A stretch of DNA of 64,000 nt, from assembly GCA_016710065.1 (NCBI GenBank), contig JADJLP010000002.1, forward strand, positions 558,001-622,000, read 5' to 3'. How positions within the stretch are numbered: the first letter of the stretch is position 1; every line of letters begins with the position of its first letter. Source of the DNA: Candidatus Ideonella esbjergensis. GTDB taxonomy: Bacteria > Pseudomonadota > Gammaproteobacteria > Burkholderiales > Burkholderiaceae_C. Positions 58,035 to 64,000 of this stretch are shown piece after piece. The notes below the pieces were generated by a model. It searched no databases, had not been told where the DNA came from, and saw only the letters and a program-made list of their open reading frames with translations. A program made the position numbers and the translations under genes.

Positions 58035-58811
58035 ATGTATACCAAACCACAGCGCGACGCGCGACCCGGCGGCCACCAGAGCGCACCTCTGCCGCGCACC
58101 TTGGTCACCGGGGCCACCTCTGGCATAGGGTATGCGCTGGCCGTGCAGTTGGCACAGGCCGGTGTGCCTGTGGTGGCCCTGGGTCGCAGCCAGGACCGGC
58201 TGCAGGCTCTGCAGCAGCGCTTCCCTCAGATAGCCACCGTGGCTTGCGACCTGGCCGATGTGGCGGCCTTGCCGTCCCTGGCGCGGCAATGGGTAGAGCA
58301 GTTTCCTGATCTGGCCGTGGTCATTCACAACGCTGGCGTGCAAGACAACCTGCGCATGGACGAGGTGGGCTACATCGCTGCGCAGGTGCGCGTGGAGGTG
58401 GACATCAACCTGGTGGCGCCCATGGTGCTCACGCAGGCGCTGCTGGCGCATTTGCAGGCCCGGCCGGGCGCCACCATCGTCAACATCACCTCAGGCTTGG
58501 CGTTTGCGCCCAAGCGCACGTCGGCGGTGTACTGCGCTACTAAGGCGGGCTTGCATTTGTTCAGCCAGGCCCTGAGGTTGCAACTCAAGGGCAGCGGCGT
58601 TCGAGTGGTTGAGGCGGTGATGCCCCTGGTGGACACGCCGATGACCCAGGGCCGCGGCAAGGGAAAGCTCTCCGCCGAGCAGGCTGCGCGGCAGGTGATC
58701 GAGGGCTTGCTGGGGCAACAAGACACCATCTGGGTGGGCAAGGCCCGTGCGTTGCCGTGGCTGCTGCGGCTTGCCCCCGGTGTGCTGGCCCTGGCGATGG
58801 CCCGCATGTGA
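58035..58811 (+). CDS. Short-chain dehydrogenase/reductase (DltE-like)
   Basis: This 258-residue NAD(P)-binding enzyme has the cofactor loop TLVTGATSGIGYALAVQLA, the HNAG motif in VVIHNAGVQDN, catalytic Ser in INITSGLAF and YCATK (Tyr-x3-Lys). The C-terminal part KLSAEQAARQVIEGLLGQQ resembles DltE-type dehydrogenases. A start at MYTKPQRD was chosen. Substrate unknown. Confidence 0.88.
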   Translation: MYTKPQRDARPGGHQSAPLPRTLVTGATSGIGYALAVQLAQAGVPVVALGRSQDRLQALQQRFPQIATVACDLADVAALPSLARQWVEQFPDLAVVIHNAGVQDNLRMDEVGYIAAQVRVEVDINLVAPMVLTQALLAHLQARPGATIVNITSGLAFAPKRTSAVYCATKAGLHLFSQALRLQLKGSGVRVVEAVMPLVDTPMTQGRGKGKLSAEQAARQVIEGLLGQQDTIWVGKARALPWLLRLAPGVLALAMARM

Positions 58812-58860
58812 TGAAGCACTTTGTTCAAGTTGTTCAACGGCGCCCACAAGGAGATTGCGC

Positions 58861-59301
58861 ATGACCCGTGTGTTCATGGTGTTGGCTGTGTGCCTTGCCT
58901 GCGCTTCGGCACTGGCACAGGCGAGCCCTGCAGGTGTCTGGAAGACCATCGACGACAAGAGCGGTGCGCCCAAGTCAGAGGTGCGCATCATCGAAAGCAA
59001 TGGCCTGATCACGGCCAGGATTGAGAAGGTGTATCGCGCCAACTTCAAGAGCGACGAAAGATGCCTGGCTTGCAAGGACGATCGCAAGGACCAGCTGCTG
59101 ATTGGGCTGGAGATACTGCGTGGGCTGAAGAAGGCCGAGGACGAAGGGGGGTGGGAGGGAGGCACTGTCCTGGACCCCATGACCGGCACGGTCTACAAGG
59201 CCAGGATCACCCTGATCGACGGTGGCGCCCGACTGGAGATGCGGGGCTTTGTCGGCTTCTCTCTGCTGGGGCGCACCCAGACGTGGGTGCGGATCCAATG
59301 A
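58861..59301 (+). CDS. DUF2147-type secreted protein
   Basis: This 146-residue protein has a signal peptide (FMVLAVCLACASALAQA) and the DUF2147 pattern: GVWKTIDDKSGAPKSEVRI, CLACKDDRKDQLLIGLEIL, GGTVLDPMTGTVYKARITL and MRGFVGFSLLGRTQTWVR. It is predicted periplasmic; a lipocalin-like role is suggested for the family but unproven. The ATG has an AAGGAG ribosome-binding site upstream. Confidence 0.88.
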   Translation: MTRVFMVLAVCLACASALAQASPAGVWKTIDDKSGAPKSEVRIIESNGLITARIEKVYRANFKSDERCLACKDDRKDQLLIGLEILRGLKKAEDEGGWEGGTVLDPMTGTVYKARITLIDGGARLEMRGFVGFSLLGRTQTWVRIQ

Positions 59302-59324
59302 CGCATGGCACTTGAGCGGCCATC

Positions 59325-59945
59325 TCAGGCCTTGGCCATGCTGCGCTGCGGGCTGGACCAGCGCTTCCACCAACGCCAGCCCAGCAGCACACCGACGATG
59401 GCCGCGTACACCGCCACCTCGCCAAAGTTGTTCTTGCCTGCGCGCATCCAGAAGAAGTGCAGCAAGGCGATGGGGCCGATGGCGTAGGTGAGCTTGTGCA
59501 GGTCTTTCCAGGCCTGGCCGCCCAGCTTGCGCACGGCGGCGTTGAACGAGGTGGCGGCCAGCGGCATCAGTGCCAGCCAGGCGGCGGTGCCCACCAGGAT
59601 GAAGGGGCGCTTGGCGATGTCTTTCAGGATGGCCGCCACGTCCAGCCCCTGGTCAAACACGGCATAGGCCAGCCAATGCAGGGTGCCGTAGATGAAGACC
59701 GTGACGCCGATGTTGCGGCGCAGGCGCACGAGGCCGCTCCAGCCGGTGATCTGGCGCAGCGGGGTCAGGGCGAGGGTGAGGCACAGCGCGCGCAGCGTCC
59801 AGTCGCCCAGGCTGCGTATGAGCGCTTCGGCAGGGTTGGCACCCAGCAGGTTGTTGGCAGCGGCGTAGCCCAGCCACAGCGCGGGCAGGGCCAGCAAGAG
59901 CCACAGGACCGGTTTGGCTGCAGGGTGCAGCAGCAGTTTGTTCAT
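59325..59945 (-). CDS. msrQ: Heme-binding membrane subunit MsrQ
   Basis: This 206-residue, six-helix inner-membrane protein passes electrons from the quinone pool to MsrP for periplasmic methionine sulfoxide repair. It has RQITGWSGLVRLRRNIGVTVFIYGTLHWLAY, with conserved heme-ligand His, and WKDLHKLTYAIGPIALLHFFWM with two more His. It follows msrP in transcription order after a 75-base space that holds a hairpin repeat. Confidence 0.93.
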   Translation of the reverse strand: MNKLLLHPAAKPVLWLLLALPALWLGYAAANNLLGANPAEALIRSLGDWTLRALCLTLALTPLRQITGWSGLVRLRRNIGVTVFIYGTLHWLAYAVFDQGLDVAAILKDIAKRPFILVGTAAWLALMPLAATSFNAAVRKLGGQAWKDLHKLTYAIGPIALLHFFWMRAGKNNFGEVAVYAAIVGVLLGWRWWKRWSSPQRSMAKA

Positions 59946-59965
59946 GGGGTGTTGCGAGAAACAGC

Positions 59966-59993
59966 CTGGATTCCCGCCTGCGCGGGAATGACG
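59966..59993. repeat. Hairpin repeat unit between msrP and msrQ
   Basis: CTGGATTCCCGCCTGCGCGG and following AATGACG form the same unit as at 12149, 12314 and 61143. It lies inside the msrPQ operon. Confidence 0.75.
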
Positions 59994-60020
59994 AGAGGGG
60001 GCGGGGGTGACGAGAAATGT

Positions 60021-61001
60021 TCAGTAGAACTTCTTCAGGTCCATGCCGGCGTAGAGCTGGCCCACCTGGGCTTCGTAGCCGTTGAACATCTGCGTGGGTC
60101 GCTTGGGGGTGAAGAGGCCGCCTTCGCCGATGCGCCGCTCGGTGGCCTGGCTCCAGCGCGGGTGGTCGACCTTGGGGTTCACGTTGGAATAGAAACCGTA
60201 CTCTTGGGCGTTGGCCTTTTCCCAGCTGCTGGCGGGTTGCTTCTCGACGAAGCGGATCTTGACGATGCTCTTGGCGCTCTTGAAGCCGTACTTCCAGGGC
60301 ACCACCAGGCGCACCGGGGCGCCGTTCTGGTTCGGCAGCACCTCGCCGTACAGGCCAAAGGCCAGCAGCGTGAGCGGGTGCATGGCTTCGTCGATGCGCA
60401 GGCCTTCCACGTAGGGCCAATCGAGCACGCCCGAGCGCAGGCCAGGCATCTGGGCCTTGTCGGCCAGGGTCACGAACTGCACGTACTTGGCGTTGCCGGT
60501 GGGTTCCGCGCGCCTGATGAGATCGGCGAGCGAATAACCCACCCAGGGGATGACCATGGACCAGCCCTCCACGCAGCGCATGCGGTAGATGCGCTCCTCC
60601 ATGGGGCTGAGCCTGAGCAGGTCGTCGATGCCATAGGTGCCGGGCCTTTTCACCTCGCCTTCCACCTGCACCGTCCAGGGCCGGGTCTTGAGCGTGTGGG
60701 CGGTTCGGGCCGGGTCGGCCTTGTCGGTGCCGAACTCGTAGTAGTTGTTGTACTGGCTCACGTCGTCGTAGGGCGTGGGCTTGTCCATCACGTTGGCGCC
60801 GGCCACCGCGCTGCGCGCACCTGGCAGCTTGGCCAGCTTGCCGGGGCCGGCGGTTTGGGCCAGGGCTTCGCGGCCGGCCCAGGTGGCCAGGCCAGTGCCC
60901 AGCAAGGCACTGCGCAGCAGCCATTCGCGACGTGCGAGAAAGACTTCGCGCGGGGTGATGTCGGACGCTGTGGGATGGTTGAAGCCGTGATCGGGGCGCA
61001 T
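60021..61001 (-). CDS. msrP: Protein-methionine-sulfoxide reductase catalytic subunit MsrP
   Basis: This 326-residue molybdopterin enzyme of the sulfite-oxidase family has a Tat-like signal (ARREWLLRSALLGTGLATWAG), PWTVQVEGEVKRPGTYGI, the cofactor Cys in YRMRCVEGWSMVIPW, and QNGAPVRLVVPWKYGFKSAKSIV. It repairs oxidised periplasmic proteins with MsrQ. The start at MRPDHGFNH matches the family. Confidence 0.95.
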   Translation of the reverse strand: MRPDHGFNHPTASDITPREVFLARREWLLRSALLGTGLATWAGREALAQTAGPGKLAKLPGARSAVAGANVMDKPTPYDDVSQYNNYYEFGTDKADPARTAHTLKTRPWTVQVEGEVKRPGTYGIDDLLRLSPMEERIYRMRCVEGWSMVIPWVGYSLADLIRRAEPTGNAKYVQFVTLADKAQMPGLRSGVLDWPYVEGLRIDEAMHPLTLLAFGLYGEVLPNQNGAPVRLVVPWKYGFKSAKSIVKIRFVEKQPASSWEKANAQEYGFYSNVNPKVDHPRWSQATERRIGEGGLFTPKRPTQMFNGYEAQVGQLYAGMDLKKFY

Positions 61002-61142
61002 GGACTGCCTTCGTTGTTGCCTGAGCGTCAGTCGACGCACGAAGGCGAACCTTACGCGAGTTGCCGGCAATCGATGCGGGCGGCCTCGATTTTCCGTGCC
61101 CGTGGCAGGGCGAGCAACATCCCCGTCATTCCAGCAACCCCT

Positions 61143-61172
61143 CCGTCATTCCCGCCTTCGCGGGAATGACGG
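61143..61172. repeat. Perfect hairpin repeat unit
   Basis: CCGTCATTCCCGC and GCGGGAATGACGG form perfect 13-base arms around CTTC. This is the least degenerate copy of the dispersed unit in the window and lies between msrP and the small gene at 61181, close to that gene's stop. Confidence 0.8.
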
Positions 61173-61180
61173 GTGCCGCG

Positions 61181-61528
61181 TCAGCGGGCCCTGTCGGGAT
61201 CGTTGGCAACCAGTTCGTTCAGGTCGCCATCGCCAAACAAGCGCAGCGAGTTGCTGTTGCGGCGCTCGCGGAAGCTCTTGCGCGAGAACAGCTTCACCTG
61301 GGCCTCGGCGGGCAGGTCGGTGATGTTGACCACGTTCTTGCTGATCAGGGTGTCGATCACGTCTTCCAGCACGCGCACGAAATCGGCATCCAGCCGCGCG
61401 AACGCGTCGCGACCGACGAAGGCCTGCACCTCCGGATGCTCGTCGGGCAGGAATTCCGGGGCGGCATCGTTCGCCTGGCGGTGCAGGCTGGCGATGGCAC
61501 CGGTGGTGTCGCGTTGAACGTAGGGCAT
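61181..61528 (-). CDS. Conserved small cytosolic protein
   Basis: This 115-residue protein begins MPYVQRDTTGAIASLHRQA and continues HPEVQAFVGRDAFARLDADFVRVLEDVIDTLISKNVVNITDLPAEAQVKLFSRKSFRER. I know such proteins as a widespread proteobacterial family sometimes mislabelled as a tryptophan synthase beta-like protein; the role is unknown. MAPMPYV three codons earlier is an alternative start. Confidence 0.75.
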   Translation of the reverse strand: MPYVQRDTTGAIASLHRQANDAAPEFLPDEHPEVQAFVGRDAFARLDADFVRVLEDVIDTLISKNVVNITDLPAEAQVKLFSRKSFRERRNSNSLRLFGDGDLNELVANDPDRAR

Positions 61529-61619
61529 GGGCGCCATGATGCGGCGCCCGCCATCTGGGCCATGCCGAGAACAGGGGCCGAATCGCCTGGGTTTTCAGCG
61601 TTGCGGCGATCAGCAGGCG

Positions 61620-61646
61620 AAAAAAAGCCGGTCAGCGACCGGCTTT
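61620..61646 (-). terminator. Rho-independent terminator of the cytochrome c4 gene
   Basis: On the minus strand AAAGCCGGTC-GCT-GACCGGCTTT forms a 10-pair stem followed by a run of seven T, 25 bases after the cytochrome c4 stop. This is the clearest terminator in the window. Confidence 0.92.
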
Positions 61647-61670
61647 CGGGGGTGCGGAGCACTGCGTCGC

Positions 61671-62303
61671 TCAGCGCAGGCCGGCCACGTAGTCGGCCAC
61701 GGCCTTGATTTCGGTGTCGCTGAGCTTGGCGGCGATGGCCGTCATCTGGGCGCTGTTGGCTCGTTCGCCGCTGCGGAAGGCGGTGAGCTGGACCACCGCG
61801 TACTCGGCGTGCTGGCCGGCCAGGCGCGGATACTGGGCCGGGATGCCGGCGCCGTTCGGGCTGTGGCAGCCGGCGCAGGCGGGCACCATCTTCTCGGCGA
61901 TGCCGCCGCGGTAGATCTTCTCGCCCAAGGCCACGGTGTCCTTTCCCTTGGCTTCGCCGGGCTGAGCAGTGAGGCTGGCGTAGTAGGCGGTCACGTGCTT
62001 GATGTCTTCGTCCTGCACCGTCATGGCCATGCCGCTCATCACGGCGTTCTTGCGCTTGCCGGCCTTGAATTCGGTGAGTTGCTTGGCGAGGTACTCGGCG
62101 TGTTGGCCCTGCAGTATGGGGTTGGCGGGCAGGCCACGCGAACCGTCGTTGGTGTGGCAGGCGCCGCACACGCCGGCGGAAATGGCCTTGCCCTTGGCCA
62201 GGTCGACCGGGGCCGGCTTGGCGGCAGCTTCATTGGCGAACACGGGTGCCGCCAGCAGGGCAGCAAACACGGCGGTGATGGCGATCGCGACGGGGTGCTT
62301 CAT
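61671..62303 (-). CDS. Diheme cytochrome c4
   Basis: This 210-residue periplasmic cytochrome has a signal peptide (VFAALLAAPVFA) and two similar halves, each with a CXXCH heme site (GVCGACHT and PACAGCHS) and a matching Met ligand region (AVMSGMAMTV; SAQMTAIA). The QGQHAEYLAKQL and AGQHAEYAVVQL motifs are typical of c4. It carries electrons to terminal oxidases. It is divergent from engB and ends at a strong terminator. Confidence 0.93.
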   Translation of the reverse strand: MKHPVAIAITAVFAALLAAPVFANEAAAKPAPVDLAKGKAISAGVCGACHTNDGSRGLPANPILQGQHAEYLAKQLTEFKAGKRKNAVMSGMAMTVQDEDIKHVTAYYASLTAQPGEAKGKDTVALGEKIYRGGIAEKMVPACAGCHSPNGAGIPAQYPRLAGQHAEYAVVQLTAFRSGERANSAQMTAIAAKLSDTEIKAVADYVAGLR

Positions 62304-62390
62304 TTCGAAGATGCCTGGGAGTTGGGGGTGTTCAGGTGGCCTTGCTGCAAAACGCAAGCGGGACCAAAGCTGCGGATTTTACAATGCTCC

Positions 62391-63137
62391 ATGACCCAAG
62401 CCCATCGAACCCGCCCTGCGCCCGCTGCCAGGGCCCCCGCGCCCGCCCTTTCCGAGAGCGCGCGCACGGCGTTGGCCTGGGCCCACACCGCACGTTTTCT
62501 GACCACGGCGGCGCAACTGGTGCACCTGCCCGAGGGCGACATGCCCGAGATCGCTTTCGTGGGCCGCAGCAATGCCGGCAAGTCCACGGCCATCAACACG
62601 CTGGCCCAGCGACGGCAACTGGCCTTTGCCTCAAAGACCCCCGGCCGCACCCAGCACATCAACTTGTTTGCGCTGGGCCCCAAGGACGCGCCCGACGCCT
62701 ACCTGGCCGACCTGCCCGGATACGGCTATGCCTCGGTGGAGCGCGGCGCCAAGCTGCGCTGGCAGAAGGTGATGGCCGACTACCTGGAGGTGCGGCGCAA
62801 CCTGCACGGCGTGGTGCTGATGGTGGACAGCCGCCTGGGCTTCACGCCGCTCGATCTGCGACTGCTGGAGTTCATCACCCCGCGCATCAGCAACGGCGCG
62901 GTGAAGTTGCTGGTGCTGCTGACCAAGGCCGACAAGCTCAACAAGCGCGAGCAGCAAGAGTCGCTGGCGGCGGTGCAGCAGGTGCTGGGTGAGGTGGCGA
63001 CCGAGGCGTCTGACGTGGGCATCCTGTTGTTCTCGGGCCCCAAGCAAGTGGGCCTGGGCGATCTGGCCGAAACCCTCTACACCTGGATGCACTCTCCGCA
63101 GGTCGATCCGCTTGTGACGCCACCAGAGGCAGCCTGA
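62391..63137 (+). CDS. engB: Ribosome biogenesis GTPase EngB (YsxC/YihA)
   Basis: This 248-residue small GTPase acts in 50S subunit assembly. It has G1 GRSNAGKST, G2 TPGRT, G3 DLPGYG and G4 TKAD motifs. The N-terminus carries a Pro/Ala-rich extension of about 25 residues before ALAWAHTARFLTTAAQL. A TACAAT -10-like box lies 6 bases upstream of the ATG, suggesting a nearly leaderless transcript or a start further downstream. Confidence 0.94.
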   Translation: MTQAHRTRPAPAARAPAPALSESARTALAWAHTARFLTTAAQLVHLPEGDMPEIAFVGRSNAGKSTAINTLAQRRQLAFASKTPGRTQHINLFALGPKDAPDAYLADLPGYGYASVERGAKLRWQKVMADYLEVRRNLHGVVLMVDSRLGFTPLDLRLLEFITPRISNGAVKLLVLLTKADKLNKREQQESLAAVQQVLGEVATEASDVGILLFSGPKQVGLGDLAETLYTWMHSPQVDPLVTPPEAA

Positions 63138-63146
63138 GTCCCTCCC

Positions 63147-63176
63147 CGTCGTTCCCACCTTCGGGGGAATGACGGA
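63147..63176. repeat. Degenerate hairpin repeat unit
   Basis: CCGTCGTTCCCACCTTCGGG followed by GGAATGACGG is a copy of the 61143 unit with a few changes that weaken the stem. It separates two convergent genes and could act as a bidirectional terminator. Confidence 0.65.
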
Positions 63177-63177
63177 C

Positions 63178-64000
63178 TCAAGGCCGGCCTATGAACAGCG
63201 CCAGGCCGGTCTCGCCCTTGGGCGCCCATGTGAGGCCCAAAAACATCGGCCCGATGCCGGTGTCGGCCCCCAGGTAGAGGCTGGCGCCGGTGCGCAGGCC
63301 GCTCAGGCTCATCTGCCGCCGGTCGGCCCAGCCGTTGCCGGCCTCCAGCGTGGCGCCCACGAAGAAGCCGCGCGCAAACACCGGCGTGTCGGCCAGGCGC
63401 TGGTACCAGCCCAACCGGGCCAGGGCCACGGCGTTGCCCGCCACCTGGCCCAGGCGATAGCCCGAGAGCTGCTGGAAGCCGCCCAGTTCGTACTGGCCGG
63501 CCAGCGCGCTGTTGCGTGCGTCTGAGGCCTTGATCTGCCCGTAAAGGCTGAAGCTGTGCGGGCCACGGCTCACCACGCCCAAGCCCTCGGCCTCCAGGCG
63601 AAACAGGTTCTGGCTGCTGGCCTCCACGTGGCGGCCGTATTGCAGCTCGCCCACCAGGCGGTAGCCGCGCTGGGGGAAGTTGGCAAAGTCCAGCTGGTCC
63701 ACCACCACCCTGGCGCGGGCAGCGGTTTCGCGCCAGGTATCACCCTGGGTGGTGCCGGTGTAGCTGGCGGCGAACAGCAGTGGTGTGGTTCGGCCGCCAG
63801 CGTTGACCAGGCCATAGCGCACCTCGCCCAGGTTGCCCCAGGGCTGGCCCAGGTCCAGTCCAAAGCGGCCGTCGGACTGGCGCACCTGGCCCACCTCGGC
63901 GCCGGCATCGCTCTGGAACAGCGATTGCACATGGCGTGATGCGCTGGCGTGGCCCGAGACAAACCAGTCGTCCCACAGGCCCAGGTTCCAGTTGAGTGGA
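63178..64000 (-). CDS. Patatin-like phospholipase/outer-membrane barrel protein, C-terminal part (runs off window)
   Basis: About 273 C-terminal codons are present; the frame is open to 64000 (PLNWNLGLWDDWFVSGHASA). The sequence consists of amphipathic beta-strand repeats (RFGLDLGQPWGNLGEVRYGL; SFSLYGQIKASDARN; GLTWAPKGETGLALFIGRP) with an aromatic-poor barrel end. That pattern matches the C-terminal Omp85-like barrel of PlpD/RssA-type patatin proteins in Comamonadaceae. The patatin domain with its GxSxG would lie outside the window, so the name is inferred. Confidence 0.55.
   Translation of the reverse strand, partial: PLNWNLGLWDDWFVSGHASASRHVQSLFQSDAGAEVGQVRQSDGRFGLDLGQPWGNLGEVRYGLVNAGGRTTPLLFAASYTGTTQGDTWRETAARARVVVDQLDFANFPQRGYRLVGELQYGRHVEASSQNLFRLEAEGLGVVSRGPHSFSLYGQIKASDARNSALAGQYELGGFQQLSGYRLGQVAGNAVALARLGWYQRLADTPVFARGFFVGATLEAGNGWADRRQMSLSGLRTGASLYLGADTGIGPMFLGLTWAPKGETGLALFIGRP

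Noticed and set aside
61181..61528. Tryptophan synthase beta subunit fragment
   Set aside because: Such labels exist for this family, but the sequence has no pyridoxal-phosphate motif and is much too short.

Overview
The window looks like a chromosomal segment of a betaproteobacterium of the order Burkholderiales, most likely family Comamonadaceae (Hydrogenophaga/Acidovorax-like). The grounds are very high GC, gene families typical of that family (a branched-chain-type ABC operon with two CoA ligases, a double-length UvrA, a gspC gene divergent from gspG-N/D-E-F), and copies of a dispersed repeat containing AGCGAACG(G/A)AGTGAGCT that I associate with that group. This placement is inferred from content; no rRNA gene is present.

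Region by region. 1-2.5 kb: the 5' end of a PA2778-type cysteine peptidase lipoprotein and its PA2779 partner, then divergently a CDF metal exporter, D-aminoacyl-tRNA deacylase (dtd) and a cupin. 2.5-12 kb: a minus-strand operon reading acyl-CoA synthetase > LivG > LivH > LivM > substrate-binding protein > LivF > small unknown protein > phenylacetate-CoA-ligase-like protein, faced by a divergent Crp/Fnr regulator with palindromes between. It imports an organic or aromatic acid and can activate it with CoA. 12-17 kb: a gluconate-type module (GntR-like LacI repressor, gluconokinase, TRAP transporter QMP) with two near-identical operators around GCGC centres. 17-23.3 kb: a minus-strand run of small housekeeping and accessory genes (5'-nucleotidase, VOC, cupin, SRPBCC, DUF1161, DUF1801, DUF2007 and DUF2059-type proteins).

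23.3-30 kb: a nested transposon structure. One IS66-family element (23900-29720, 8-bp target duplication GGCCGAAC) splits a DUF6928-type gene. A second IS66-family element (26472-29605, duplication CCCGAACC) sits inside the first element's tnpC and carries an extra passenger gene. Both tnpC genes also have a one-base frameshift. 30.3-34 kb: a decayed acetyltransferase gene, then a less GC-rich block of small lipoprotein and membrane-protein genes. Two attC-like sites (32753-32818 and 33344-33404) sit exactly between genes, suggesting an integron cassette cluster without an integrase in view.

34.1-45.6 kb: a complete type II secretion locus, gspF-E-D-N-M-L-K-J-I-H-G on the minus strand in coordinate order, with gspC divergent. 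45.7-48.8 kb: malonyl-CoA synthetase, an enoyl-CoA hydratase and a secreted unknown. 48.8-55.7 kb: a YXWGXW-type lipoprotein, a 1,891-residue UvrA with four ATPase cassettes, and apt. 55.7-64 kb: a small membrane protein, a HipA/YjjJ-like kinase, a Crp/Fnr regulator divergent from an SDR, a DUF2147 protein, MsrQ and MsrP, a small unknown, cytochrome c4 with a clear terminator, the EngB GTPase, and the 3' part of a patatin-like/outer-membrane-barrel gene that leaves the window. Short hairpin repeats of the CGTCATTCCCGC..GCGGGAATGACG type punctuate the intergenic spaces. No tRNA, rRNA or CRISPR array was recognised.
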